A stretch of DNA of 64,000 nt from DATFRX01 sp035630615 (lineage in GTDB: Bacteria; Actinomycetota; Actinomycetes; Propionibacteriales; Nocardioidaceae). A program made the position numbers and the translations under genes. Below are positions 17,157-25,194 of the stretch, piece by piece. The notes under the pieces were generated by a model that was not told where the DNA came from, searched no databases, and was given only the letters and a program-made list of their open reading frames with translations. The DNA is taken from contig DASQKI010000112.1 of NCBI GenBank assembly GCA_035630615.1, forward strand, positions 1-64,000, read 5' to 3'. Position 1 is the stretch's first letter, and the number at the start of each line of letters is the position of its first letter.

Positions 17157-18190
17157 GTGCCCTCCTCGGCCAGCCGGCGCAACGCCAACCGGTCGACCTT
17201 GCCGCCGGGCAGTCGCGGGACCGCGTCGACGGGCACGACCGATCGCGGCGCCCACGCGCGCGGCAGTCGGGTCGCCACGTGTTCGCGCACCTCGGCCAAC
17301 TGCGGAGTCGGCCCGTGACATGCCAGACAGGCCACGACCCGTGTGCCCCATTCGTCATCGGGCAGGCCGACCGCGACCGCGTCGGTCACCCCGCCCAGGC
17401 CCACGAGAGCCTCGGTAACGGCCGGCAGTGACACATTGGCCCCGCCGCTCACGACCACGTCGTCGAAGCGGCCCAGCACGACGAGCCGACCATCGTCGTC
17501 GAGTCGCCCCAGGTCCTCGGTGACGAACCAGCCGTCGACCAGCGCCCGCGACGTCGCCTCGGCATCGCCCTCGTACCCGTCGAACAGCACCGGCCCGGCC
17601 ACGTGTACCCGACCGTCGGCGGCGATCCGGACGCCGACACCGTCGAGGGGTACGCCGTCGTAGACGCATCCACCGCAGGTCTCGGTCATCCCATACGTCC
17701 GGACTACGCGGACGCCCTCGTCCGCACAGCACCGCATCAGGTCAGCGCGCACAGCGGCTCCGCCGACGAGCACGGCGTCAAACCGGCGCAGCACCGACAG
17801 TCGGCCGGAGGTGGCGAGCCTATGCAGTTGGGTCGGGACGACGGCGGTGTACGCCCGGTCCGCGTCGACCGCCGCCACGGCCGCGTCGTAGGTCGGGTGC
17901 TCCGAGGCCACGACCGGCTCGGTGCCGGCCGCGATCGATCGGAGCAACACCTGCAACCCGGCGATCCGGTCCACCGGCAGGTCCAGCACCCACTGGCCCG
18001 GGCCCCCGAGCCGAGTCTCGGTCGCCGCGACTGATGCTGCCAGTGCCGCCCGAGACAGCGCGACCCGCTTGGGCTCGCCGGAGCTGCCGGAGGTCGACAT
18101 GACCAGCGGCCCGTCCGGCGCGTCCCACCAGGAACGCAGCCGACGCAGCTCATCCGCGACGTCGGCATGGTCGCTCCCTACGTCGATCAC
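17153..18190 (-). CDS. menE: o-Succinylbenzoate-CoA ligase MenE
   Basis: A 345-residue ANL-family ligase activating o-succinylbenzoate with ATP and CoA. Motifs: P-loop VMSTSGSSGEPKRVALS, VRTYGMTETCGGCVYDGVPL, WFVTEDLGRLDDDGRLVVLGRFDD, the hinge VVSGGANVSLPAVTEAL and the C-terminal LPGGKVDRLALRRL with the adenylation Lys. The short length (missing much of the usual N-terminal domain) is typical for actinobacterial MenE. GTG 18190 is chosen because a longer reading would run through the divergent menA start; no clear ribosome binding site is visible, so the exact start is uncertain. Confidence 0.9.
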   Translation of the reverse strand: MIDVGSDHADVADELRRLRSWWDAPDGPLVMSTSGSSGEPKRVALSRAALAASVAATETRLGGPGQWVLDLPVDRIAGLQVLLRSIAAGTEPVVASEHPTYDAAVAAVDADRAYTAVVPTQLHRLATSGRLSVLRRFDAVLVGGAAVRADLMRCCADEGVRVVRTYGMTETCGGCVYDGVPLDGVGVRIAADGRVHVAGPVLFDGYEGDAEATSRALVDGWFVTEDLGRLDDDGRLVVLGRFDDVVVSGGANVSLPAVTEALVGLGGVTDAVAVGLPDDEWGTRVVACLACHGPTPQLAEVREHVATRLPRAWAPRSVVPVDAVPRLPGGKVDRLALRRLAEEGT

Positions 18191-18218
18191 GCCGACCAGC
18201 GTGCCAGACTGTGCGCTC

Positions 18219-19091
18219 GTGGCCACAGTCGCGCAGTGGGTCGAGGGAGCTCGTCCGCGGACCCTGCCGGCGGCGATCTCCCCGGTCCTCCTCGGCACCG
18301 GCGCCGCCATCCATGCCGACGGCGAGGTCTGGTGGAAGGCCGTCCTGGCTCTCGTCGTCGCCCTCACACTCCAGATCGGCGTCAACTACGCCAACGACTA
18401 CTCCGACGGCATCCGCGGCACCGACGACGTACGGGCCGGACCGCTGCGCCTTGTCGGCTCGAAAGTCGCGAGCCCAGCGTCGGTCAAGACGGCCGCGTTC
18501 GCGAGCTTCGGCGTCGGCGCCGTTGCCGGCCTGATTCTGGCCGCCACGTCCGGCTGGTGGCTGATCGCCGTCGGGGCGGTCGCGATCGTCGCGGCATGGT
18601 TCTACACCGGCGGCGCTCAACCCTACGGCTACAACGCGCTCGGCGAGGTCAGCGTCTTCCTGTTCTTCGGGGTCGTCGCCGTCATGGGGACGACCTACGT
18701 CCAGCTCGGCGAGTTCACCTGGCCGTCGGTCGCCGCCGCGGTCGGCATCGGCGCGGTCATCTGCGCGATCCTGGTCGCCAACAACCTGCGCGACATCCCG
18801 ACCGACACGGCCAGCGGCAAGCGCACCCTCGCGGTGCTCCTCGGCGACACCAACACGCGCCGGCTCTACGGCGCGCTGCTGCGGGCGTCGCTGCTCGCCC
18901 TCGTCTGGCTGGCCATCCTCGAACCGTGGACGCTGCTCGGGCTGGTGGCGGCCGCGCCGGCGATCCGGGCGTACCGTCCGGTCCGCGCCGGAGCGGTCGG
19001 ACCGGCGCTGATCCCCGTACTCCGTGACACCGGCCTGACCGCGCTGGCGTACGCGATCGGCGTCACGGTCGGCCTCGCGCTGGGCGCCTGA
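18219..19091 (+). CDS. menA: 1,4-Dihydroxy-2-naphthoate octaprenyltransferase MenA
   Basis: A 290-residue UbiA-family integral membrane prenyltransferase attaching the polyprenyl chain to dihydroxynaphthoate. The two Asp-rich motifs are NYANDYSDGIRGTDD and NNLRDIPTDTASGKRTLAVLLGD; about eight hydrophobic helices follow. GTG at 18219 gives MATVAQWVEGARPRTLPA, which matches the usual N-terminus. The gene is divergent from menE, the two starts being about 28 bases apart. Confidence 0.93.
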   Translation: MATVAQWVEGARPRTLPAAISPVLLGTGAAIHADGEVWWKAVLALVVALTLQIGVNYANDYSDGIRGTDDVRAGPLRLVGSKVASPASVKTAAFASFGVGAVAGLILAATSGWWLIAVGAVAIVAAWFYTGGAQPYGYNALGEVSVFLFFGVVAVMGTTYVQLGEFTWPSVAAAVGIGAVICAILVANNLRDIPTDTASGKRTLAVLLGDTNTRRLYGALLRASLLALVWLAILEPWTLLGLVAAAPAIRAYRPVRAGAVGPALIPVLRDTGLTALAYAIGVTVGLALGA

Positions 19092-19214
19092 CCGACCGGC
19101 CGTCTCACCACCGTGCCCGAAAGGCATGGAAAGTTGGCATGTACACATTTCGTCGTCTTTGAGTCACGCTCCGGATACTCGCCCTCCGAGGGCCCAGGAA
19201 TCCAGGGAGACACC

Positions 19215-19793
19215 ATGATCAAAAAGCTGACTCTGTCGGTCGGGGTTGTCGCTGCGGCGATGGCCGCGGCGTTCGTCGGCCCGAGCGCCCAAGCCGTCGA
19301 CGCCGACCACTCACACAACGCCGCGATCACGGCGGCGCCGGAGCCGGAAGCCATCACGGCGGCCGACCTCAAGGCGATGGCCAAGCACCAGGGCGACGCT
19401 GCGGCTCCCATTCCGGGCTGGGACGTCCCGTGGGCGATGAGCTTCTACCTCGAGTCGTCCTGCTCCCCGTACGCCGGTGCGATCCGCCAGGGCGCGGCGG
19501 CGTGGAACCAGCTGTCCGAGGGCGGCGGCAGCCCGGTCGAGTGCCGCACCGACTACATCACCGACTGCGGCGGTGGCGGCAACATCGTCGGCTGCAACTG
19601 GGGTGCCGGCCAGCGGATCGCGCTCTTCCCGGGCGGCGTCAACGACGACGCACTGCTCGCCGCCCATGAGTTCGGCCACGACTGGTACGGCCACTCGAGC
19701 TTCCAGTGCGCAGGTTGGGGAAGCCCGGCGGAGGTCATGTCACCGACGATCTGCAACCTGGCGCTGAACGGCGGCTCGCAGGGCCGGATGTAA
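19215..19793 (+). CDS. Secreted metzincin-like metalloprotease
   Basis: A 192-residue secreted protein. The signal peptide is MIKKLTLSVGVVAAAMAAA with cleavage likely after PSAQA. After a propeptide-like region comes a domain with six Cys and the zinc motif AHEFGHDWYGH followed by the Met-turn-like segment PAEVMSPTIC. It resembles snapalysin-type small neutral proteases, but the third zinc ligand is placed one residue early (HExxHxxxxH instead of HExxHxxGxxH/D). ATG 19215 follows GGGAGACACC. A strong hairpin terminator follows ten bases after the stop. Confidence 0.75.
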   Translation: MIKKLTLSVGVVAAAMAAAFVGPSAQAVDADHSHNAAITAAPEPEAITAADLKAMAKHQGDAAAPIPGWDVPWAMSFYLESSCSPYAGAIRQGAAAWNQLSEGGGSPVECRTDYITDCGGGGNIVGCNWGAGQRIALFPGGVNDDALLAAHEFGHDWYGHSSFQCAGWGSPAEVMSPTICNLALNGGSQGRM

Positions 19794-19802
19794 CAACGGT
19801 TT

Positions 19803-19837
19803 GGGGCACCGCCGGACCGACCATCCGGCGGTGCCCC
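19803..19837. terminator. Bidirectional hairpin terminator
   Basis: Perfect 14-bp stem: GGGGCACCGCCGGA (19803-19816) and TCCGGCGGTGCCCC (19824-19837) around a 7-base loop. It sits exactly between the convergent stops of the protease gene and the cds1-like gene. There is no T tract, as usual in high-GC actinomycetes. Confidence 0.85.
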
Positions 19838-20913
19838 TACGCGTCACTGATCCACTCTCCGGTCGCCTCGAACTTCTCCAGCGCCGCGGCGTACGGCGCG
19901 ATGTCGAGCCCGTGCTCGCGCAGCCAGCCGTCGTCGTAGTACGTATGCGCATACCGCTCGCCGCCGTCGCAGAGCAGGGTGACGACGCTGCCGTCGCGGC
20001 CCTCGGCCCGCATCCGGGCCACCACTCCCAGAGCGCCCCAGAGGTTGGTGCCGGTCGATCCGCCGACGGGCCGACCCAGCAGGTGGCTGCACCAGCGCAT
20101 CGCGGCAACGGATGCCGCGTCGGGCACCTGGAGCATCTCGTCGACGACCGTGGGGACGAACGACCGCTCCACCTGCGGGCGGCCGATGCCCTCGATGCGG
20201 GACCCGAGACCGGTGGCGTAGCTCGGGTCGCCCCGCGCCCATCCGTCGTAGAACGCCGAGTTCTCCGGGTCGACGACGAGGATCCGCGTGCCATAGCGCC
20301 GGTAGCGGACGTACCGCCCGATCGTCGCCGACGTACCGCCGGTGCCGGCGCCGACGACGACCCATGTCGGGATCGGATGCCGCTCCTGTGCAAGCTGCTC
20401 GAAGATCGACTCCGCGATGTTGTTGTTGCCCCGCCAGTCGGTCGACCGCTCGGCATAGGTGAACTGGTCCATGAAGTGGCCATCGCACTCGGCAGCCAGT
20501 CGCCGCGACTCGTCGCAGACCGCGGCCGGGTCGTCGATCAGATGGCAGCGTCCGCCGTAGAACTCGATCAGCGCGATCTTCTCGAGGCTCGTCGTCGCCG
20601 GCATCACGGCCACGAAGGGCAGTCCGAGCAGCCGCGCGAAGTAGGCCTCGCTCACCGCCGTGGAGCCGCTGGACGCCTCGACGATCGTCGTGTCCGGCCC
20701 GATCCAGCCGTTGCACAACGCGTACAGGAACAGCGACCGGGCGAGCCGGTGCTTCAGTGACCCGGTCGGATGGACCGACTCGTCCTTGAAATAGAGGTCG
20801 ACGCCGTCCGGGCCTGGGAGCGGGAAGACGTGCAGGTGCGTGTCGGCGCTGCGGTTGGCGTCGGCCTCGACCCGCCGGATCGCCTCATTGACCCAGGCAC
20901 GGTCAGTCGACAT
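19837..20913 (-). CDS. cds1: PLP-dependent cysteine desulfhydrase (Cds1-like)
   Basis: A 358-residue fold-type II PLP enzyme of the cysteine synthase superfamily. The PLP Lys is Lys54 in HPTGSLKHRLARSLFLYALCNGW; VEASSGSTAVSEAYFARLLG binds substrate and VVVGAGTGGTSATIGRYVR the phosphate. The TGSLKHR context with extra length and the end GGERYAHTYYDDGWL matches the M. tuberculosis Cds1 (Rv3684) type, which releases H2S, pyruvate and ammonia from cysteine. Start ATG 20913 lies inside the end of the upstream DUF4229 gene (11-base overlap), so the two are coupled. Confidence 0.82.
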   Translation of the reverse strand: MSTDRAWVNEAIRRVEADANRSADTHLHVFPLPGPDGVDLYFKDESVHPTGSLKHRLARSLFLYALCNGWIGPDTTIVEASSGSTAVSEAYFARLLGLPFVAVMPATTSLEKIALIEFYGGRCHLIDDPAAVCDESRRLAAECDGHFMDQFTYAERSTDWRGNNNIAESIFEQLAQERHPIPTWVVVGAGTGGTSATIGRYVRYRRYGTRILVVDPENSAFYDGWARGDPSYATGLGSRIEGIGRPQVERSFVPTVVDEMLQVPDAASVAAMRWCSHLLGRPVGGSTGTNLWGALGVVARMRAEGRDGSVVTLLCDGGERYAHTYYDDGWLREHGLDIAPYAAALEKFEATGEWISDA

Positions 20914-21178
20914 CGTCGACGTCTTCTTTGCTCCGGGCGCGCTCCAGTCGGGCCGTCATCTCCTCCGCACGGGCGCGCGCCACCTGGGCGAACCTGTCAC
21001 GTAGCCCGCGCAGCAGGTAGAGCGACCCGATGGCCGAGAGCACGATCGCGAGAACGCCGGTCCACATGATGTTGCGGCTCGTCCAGGGCAGGAAGAAGCC
21101 GGCCACGAGCCAGATCAGCCCGAAGGCCGCGAGGAACAGTCCGAACCGGGCGGCTGTGTAGAGCAGGAAGCTGCGCAC
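20903..21178 (-). CDS. DUF4229 small membrane protein
   Basis: A 91-residue protein with two membrane helices (about residues 9-29 and 38-58) followed by a charged, probably coiled-coil tail (LRDRFAQVARARAEEMTARLERARSKEDVDDVD). This is the DUF4229 layout common in actinobacteria; function unknown. Its 3' end overlaps the cds1-like gene by 11 bases, so they are one operon, though no functional link is known. Confidence 0.75.
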   Translation of the reverse strand: MRSFLLYTAARFGLFLAAFGLIWLVAGFFLPWTSRNIMWTGVLAIVLSAIGSLYLLRGLRDRFAQVARARAEEMTARLERARSKEDVDDVD

Positions 21179-21223
21179 GGGTACGTACTCCTTCGATGCC
21201 GTTATCGACGCTGCGAGCGTACG

Positions 21224-22189
21224 TCAGGCGATCGCGGCGGCGAACGCGGCCGGGTCGACATTGCCGCCGGACACGATGGCGACGGTGCGGCCGAGCGACG
21301 CCCGATCCGGATGCGTCAGCCAACCCGCCGTCGCGACCGCGCCGCTCGGCTCGGCGACCAACCGAGCGCGTCGGGCCAGATAGCCCATTGCCTCGGTGAT
21401 CGCGGCCTCGGAAACGGTGAGCACCTCGTCGACATGGGCCTGGATGTGCGGCCAGGTGAGCTCGCCGATCACATCGGCGCGCAGGCCGTCGGCACTGGTG
21501 CGGGCGACCAACTCCGCTGGCCAGGTGACCCGCTGCCCGGCGGCGAAGCTCTCGGCCAGGTCGGCGGACAGCTCCGGCTCGACAGCGACCACACGGATCG
21601 ACGGCGACAATGCCTTGACGGCCACGGCGACGCCGGAGATCAGCCCCCCGCCGCCGACCGGGGCGAGGACGGTGTCGACATCGTCGGCGTCGGCCAGGAT
21701 CTCGAGGCCGACCGTGCCCTGGCCGGCGATGACGCGAGGATCGTCGTAGGGCGCGATCAGCCTCGCGCCGGTCTCGTCGGCGATCTGGTCGGTGGCGATG
21801 AACCGTTCGTCGACCGGCACCGTCACGATCCGGGCGCCCCACCGCCGGGTCGCCGCGACCTTGACCGGCGCCGCGTTGTCGGGCATCACGACGGTGCACG
21901 GCACTCCGGCCGCGCGAGAGGCGTAGGCGACGGCCTGGCCGTGGTTGCCGGACGAGTGGGTCACGACGCCCGCGGCCCGCTCGTCCGGGCCGAGTTGCGC
22001 GACTGCGTTGGTGGCGCCGCGCAACTTGAACGCCCCGGTCGGCTGCAGCGACTCGGGCTTCACCCGAAGCGCGTGGACGTCGTCGTCCGGGCCGGCCGTG
22101 AGCAGCGGCGTTCGTACGCAGGTCGCGGCGATTCGCTCCCGTGCCGCGCGTACGTCGTCGAGATTCACCAAGCCGGTGTCGAGGGTCAT
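21224..22189 (-). CDS. Threonine/serine dehydratase
   Basis: A 321-residue fold-type II PLP enzyme deaminating threonine (or serine) to the 2-oxo acid. The PLP Lys is Lys55 in SLQPTGAFKLRGATNAV, substrate loop SSGNHGQAVAYASRAAG, phosphate loop VGGGGLISG. There is no C-terminal ACT regulatory domain, so it belongs to the short catabolic/degradative class rather than allosteric IlvA. A 3-hydroxyaspartate dehydratase or racemase activity of the same family cannot be excluded. Start ATG 22189, divergent from the PLDc_N protein. Confidence 0.85.
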   Translation of the reverse strand: MTLDTGLVNLDDVRAARERIAATCVRTPLLTAGPDDDVHALRVKPESLQPTGAFKLRGATNAVAQLGPDERAAGVVTHSSGNHGQAVAYASRAAGVPCTVVMPDNAAPVKVAATRRWGARIVTVPVDERFIATDQIADETGARLIAPYDDPRVIAGQGTVGLEILADADDVDTVLAPVGGGGLISGVAVAVKALSPSIRVVAVEPELSADLAESFAAGQRVTWPAELVARTSADGLRADVIGELTWPHIQAHVDEVLTVSEAAITEAMGYLARRARLVAEPSGAVATAGWLTHPDRASLGRTVAIVSGGNVDPAAFAAAIA

Positions 22190-22213
22190 GCCGTCACTCT
22201 GACACGGGCGACC

Positions 22214-22219
22214 TACTCT
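22214..22219 (+). promoter_or_regulatory. Candidate -10 box, leaderless
   Basis: TACTCT is followed by exactly six bases (GTAGAC) and then the GTG start of the PLDc_N protein. The absence of a Shine-Dalgarno sequence at this gene fits leaderless initiation. Confidence 0.5.
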
Positions 22220-22225
22220 GTAGAC

Positions 22226-22516
22226 GTGGGACGCGTATTCATCGTCGTCATCGTCGTGGTGCTGTCTGTTTACACGCTGTTCGACGTGCTCGCCGCCGAC
22301 CGTCAGCGGGTGCGTGGCATGGCCAAGCCGTTTTGGGCCCTGCTGGCACTGCTGCCGCTGATCGGCCCGGGCTTCTGGCTCGCTCTCGGCCGCCCACAGT
22401 CCCGGCGTGGGCCTACGCCCGGTCAGCAGCGTCGTACGCTGGCGCCCGACGACGACCCCGACTTCCTCTGGAAGCTGGACCGAAAGCGGCGGCAGAAGCC
22501 CGACGACGACGGCTGA
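22226..22516 (+). CDS. PLDc_N-domain small membrane protein
   Basis: A 96-residue protein: an N-terminal helix (FIVVIVVVLSVYTLFDVLAA), a second helix (KPFWALLALLPLIGPGFWLAL) and a basic, Pro-rich cytoplasmic tail ending LWKLDRKRRQKPDDDG. The FWALLALLPLIGPGFWLALG segment is the mark of the PLDc_N (cardiolipin synthase N-terminal-like) family, found alone in many actinobacteria with unknown function. Start GTG 22226, chosen by the -10 box at -12. Confidence 0.75.
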   Translation: MGRVFIVVIVVVLSVYTLFDVLAADRQRVRGMAKPFWALLALLPLIGPGFWLALGRPQSRRGPTPGQQRRTLAPDDDPDFLWKLDRKRRQKPDDDG

Positions 22517-22531
22517 GCGGGCGAGAGCTCC

Positions 22532-23560
22532 TCAGAGGCCGGAGTACGTGTGCTGGCCCGACGCGATCAGGTTGACCCCGATGAAGTCGAACAGGAACGT
22601 CGCGAAGCCAATCAGCGCGATGATCGCCGCGCCCTTGCCGCGCCAGCCGGCCGTCGCGCGGGCGTGCAGGTATCCCGCGTAGACGACCCACGTGATGAAC
22701 GCCCAGACCTCCTTGGGATCCCAACCCCAGTAGCGGCCCCACGCGTGCTCGGCCCAGATCGGCCCGGCGATCAGCGCCGCGAACGTCCACACCGGAAAGG
22801 CGAACGCGTGCACCCGATAGGCGAGCCGGTCGATCGCGGTCGACGACGGCAGTCGCCACAGGTAGCCGGTGCGCTGGTCCTCCGGCGTCTCGCGCTCGGC
22901 CTTCGCCTTGAGCAGGTAGAAGATCGACGCTCCCGCCCCGATCGTGAAGGCGCCACCGGCGGTCGCGGCCGCCGAGACGTGGAGCAGGAGCCAGTACGAG
23001 TCGAGCGCCGGCACGAGCGGTCCGGCCGGGACGTAGGCGAGGAACGCCAACCCCAGCATGCAGACGGCGAAGCCCGTGACGATGCCGCCCAGCCACTGCG
23101 CCTTCATGAACCGCACCAGGCCGAGGTAGATCGTGACGACCACGAGCAGGCCAAGGGTGGCGAACTCGTACATGTTGCCCCACGGCGCCCGCTCGGCGGC
23201 GAAGCCCCGCGAGACGACGCCCACGAGGAGGCAGGCCGCCGCCAGCACCGTCAGCGCGATCCCGAGCCGCCCGAACCGCGCCACCCGCTCCTCGTCGGCC
23301 CCCAATTCTTCGCCCGCCAACTCGCGCCGAGATTGCGCGTCCTGCCCGCCGTCGAAGGCGCCTACCTGTCCCGCCGAGACTGCCTGGCGGGCAGGACGCG
23401 CAATCTCGGCGCCAACGGTCTCGGCGCGAGAGGTGTCGGCGCCAGAGACTTGGCGGGTGATCGACCACTCGATGAGGTGGGCGATGCAGGCCAAGCCGAA
23501 GACGACGGTCGCCGCCGCCACAGCGTTGTTGGACAGCGTGGCCCACTGCTCGGTGCTCAT
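22532..23560 (-). CDS. ccsB: Cytochrome c biogenesis protein CcsB/ResC (with palindromic element)
   Basis: A 342-residue multi-pass heme-handling protein of the system II cytochrome c synthetase. Signatures: APWGNMYEFATLG, the heme-binding WWD-type block YWGWDPKEVWAFITW, and conserved His residues in LLLHVSAAATAGG and RVHAFAFPVW. It works with ResB to attach heme to apocytochromes outside the membrane. Residues about 49-79, the loop after the first helix, are encoded by a perfect inverted repeat (23324-23412), preceded by a 15-base unit (ADTSR/AETVG/AEIAR) present three times. The ATG overlaps the resB stop (ATGA). It is last in the resA-ccdA-resB-ccsB operon. Confidence 0.92.
   Translation of the reverse strand: MSTEQWATLSNNAVAAATVVFGLACIAHLIEWSITRQVSGADTSRAETVGAEIARPARQAVSAGQVGAFDGGQDAQSRRELAGEELGADEERVARFGRLGIALTVLAAACLLVGVVSRGFAAERAPWGNMYEFATLGLLVVVTIYLGLVRFMKAQWLGGIVTGFAVCMLGLAFLAYVPAGPLVPALDSYWLLLHVSAAATAGGAFTIGAGASIFYLLKAKAERETPEDQRTGYLWRLPSSTAIDRLAYRVHAFAFPVWTFAALIAGPIWAEHAWGRYWGWDPKEVWAFITWVVYAGYLHARATAGWRGKGAAIIALIGFATFLFDFIGVNLIASGQHTYSGL
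23324..23412. repeat. Palindromic element A1 (89 bp) inside ccsB
   Basis: Arms 23324-23350 and 23386-23412 are exact reverse complements over 27 bases (beginning GCGCCGAGATTGCGCGTC) with a 35-base centre. It is wholly inside ccsB and translated in frame. The arms are nearly identical to those of the element at 26501-26590. Confidence 0.95.
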
Positions 23561-25194
23561 GTGTCTGCCTTTCCTTCTGAGGTCGCGCTGCCTTCTGTGG
23601 TTGCGCTGCTGGCGCGCAGGTCACGGACGAGCGCTTCGACGTCAGCACCGAGATCGGCGCCGGAGACACGGTCCAGTCGGGCCACCTCGACGAGCGTACG
23701 ACCGTCCCGCCGGCGGGTCCGAATCCAGGCGCGTCGCGGCCGGATGAACAGCGACGCCATCAGACCCGCGATGCCGAGGACGGCGGCGCCGAGCGCGATG
23801 GCCTTGGCCGGCGAGTGACCGATCTGGAAGCGGGCGAACTGTCGTACGCCGTCGAACGAAATCGTGCCGAGACCGCCCGGGATCGCGGCGGTGTCGCCGG
23901 GCTGCAGCAGCAGCCGGACCGGATTGCCGTCGGGGCCGCGCACCTGGGTGAGGCCGCGCTTGTCCAGCGCGAACACCGACTGCGGCAGCCCGTCGCCGAG
24001 CCCGAGGTCGCCGGCGTAGACGAACAGCGCGAGCGCTGGGTTGGCCGCGGCCGGGTGAGCCGAACGCGGGACGCCGTTGACGTCGACGGCCGTCGGCAGG
24101 AAGAAGCCCTCGAAGCCGAGCTCCTCCGGCACCGATTGCGGCACCTTGATGACGCCGCTGGAGGTGTAGGACGCGTCCTCCGGCAAGAACGGCACCGGCC
24201 CGGAGAAGACCAGCTCGCCCTCGCCGTCGCGGATCGTGATGACCGGCGCGTAGCCCTGCCCGACGAGAAACACCGAGCTGCCGCCGACGTCGAGCGGGTG
24301 GTTGACCTGGATGTCGAACGGCGCCGACTCGGCTCCCGGCTCGGGTACGTAGCTGCCGCGCGCCTCGAACTCGCGGGGCTGTCCCTGCTGCGGGCCGTCG
24401 ATCTCGAACCGCGCGTCGAACCGGTCCAGCTGCAGCGAGAACGGTGTCAGCGCACTGGCGTCGAACAACCCGCCCGCCGAGAAGTCGTCGTACTGCGTCA
24501 ACGTGTTGGAGAACCCCTCGCCCTCGACGACGATGACGCTGCCCTTGTAGCCCCACAGCGACCCGATCGCAACCGCCACGAGCACGCCCACCGCCGCGAT
24601 GTGGAAGGTCAGGTTGCCGGCCTCGCGCAGGTAGCCTTTTTCGGCCCGTACAACACCGCTTCCGCCGGCGACCGCGTCTACGTCGACGCGCCAGCGCTTC
24701 TGGCGAAGAACGGCCGCGGCCCGCTGCAAAACCGCGTCCGAGTTCTCGTCAGTCTCGTACGACGCCGACGCCGGCAGCCGGTCGAATCGCGACGGCGCCT
24801 TCGGGGGCCGGGCCCGTAGCGCTCGCAGGTAGACGAACGTTCGCGGCACGATGCAGCCGACCAGCGAGAGCATCAGCAGGATGTAGATCGCGCTGAACCA
24901 CGCGGACGAAAAGACCGAGAACAGCCCGAGTCGATCGAAGATCGGCGTCAGCGTCTCGTGCGCGCGTCCGAACCGGACGACCGCCGCCGGGTCGACCTTC
25001 GTCTGCGGGATGAACGACCCCGGGATCGCGGCGAGGGCCAGCATCAGCAGGAGCAGCAGCGCCGTCCGCATCGACGTCAGCTGCCGCCAGAACCAGCGGG
25101 CGAACTGCAGCGGCGGCAGCGGCGGGGCGGTCCGGGCGAAGTCGCGGGTCCGGGCCGTGTCGCGGCCGTCGGACTTCTGGTCTAGCTCGGTCAC
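23557..25194 (-). CDS. resB: Cytochrome c biogenesis protein ResB
   Basis: A 545-residue ResB/Ccs1 protein, partner of CcsB in delivering heme and ligating it to cytochrome c. Three N-terminal helices are visible (FWRQLTSMRTALLLLLMLAL; FSAIYILLMLSLVGCIVP; LTFHIAAVGVLVAVAIGSLWG), then a large extracytoplasmic domain and a last helix (AIALGAAVLGIAGLMASLF) before a cytoplasmic Arg-rich tail. GTG 25194 overlaps the ccdA stop (GTGA). The frame stays open far upstream over ccdA, but that region is not ResB. Confidence 0.92.
   Translation of the reverse strand: MTELDQKSDGRDTARTRDFARTAPPLPPLQFARWFWRQLTSMRTALLLLLMLALAAIPGSFIPQTKVDPAAVVRFGRAHETLTPIFDRLGLFSVFSSAWFSAIYILLMLSLVGCIVPRTFVYLRALRARPPKAPSRFDRLPASASYETDENSDAVLQRAAAVLRQKRWRVDVDAVAGGSGVVRAEKGYLREAGNLTFHIAAVGVLVAVAIGSLWGYKGSVIVVEGEGFSNTLTQYDDFSAGGLFDASALTPFSLQLDRFDARFEIDGPQQGQPREFEARGSYVPEPGAESAPFDIQVNHPLDVGGSSVFLVGQGYAPVITIRDGEGELVFSGPVPFLPEDASYTSSGVIKVPQSVPEELGFEGFFLPTAVDVNGVPRSAHPAAANPALALFVYAGDLGLGDGLPQSVFALDKRGLTQVRGPDGNPVRLLLQPGDTAAIPGGLGTISFDGVRQFARFQIGHSPAKAIALGAAVLGIAGLMASLFIRPRRAWIRTRRRDGRTLVEVARLDRVSGADLGADVEALVRDLRASSATTEGSATSEGKADT

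Noticed and set aside
17157..17351. Extension of the kinase gene upstream of ATG 17156
   Set aside because: The extra residues lie over the menE end, have no kinase features, and the ATGA overlap gives a natural start.
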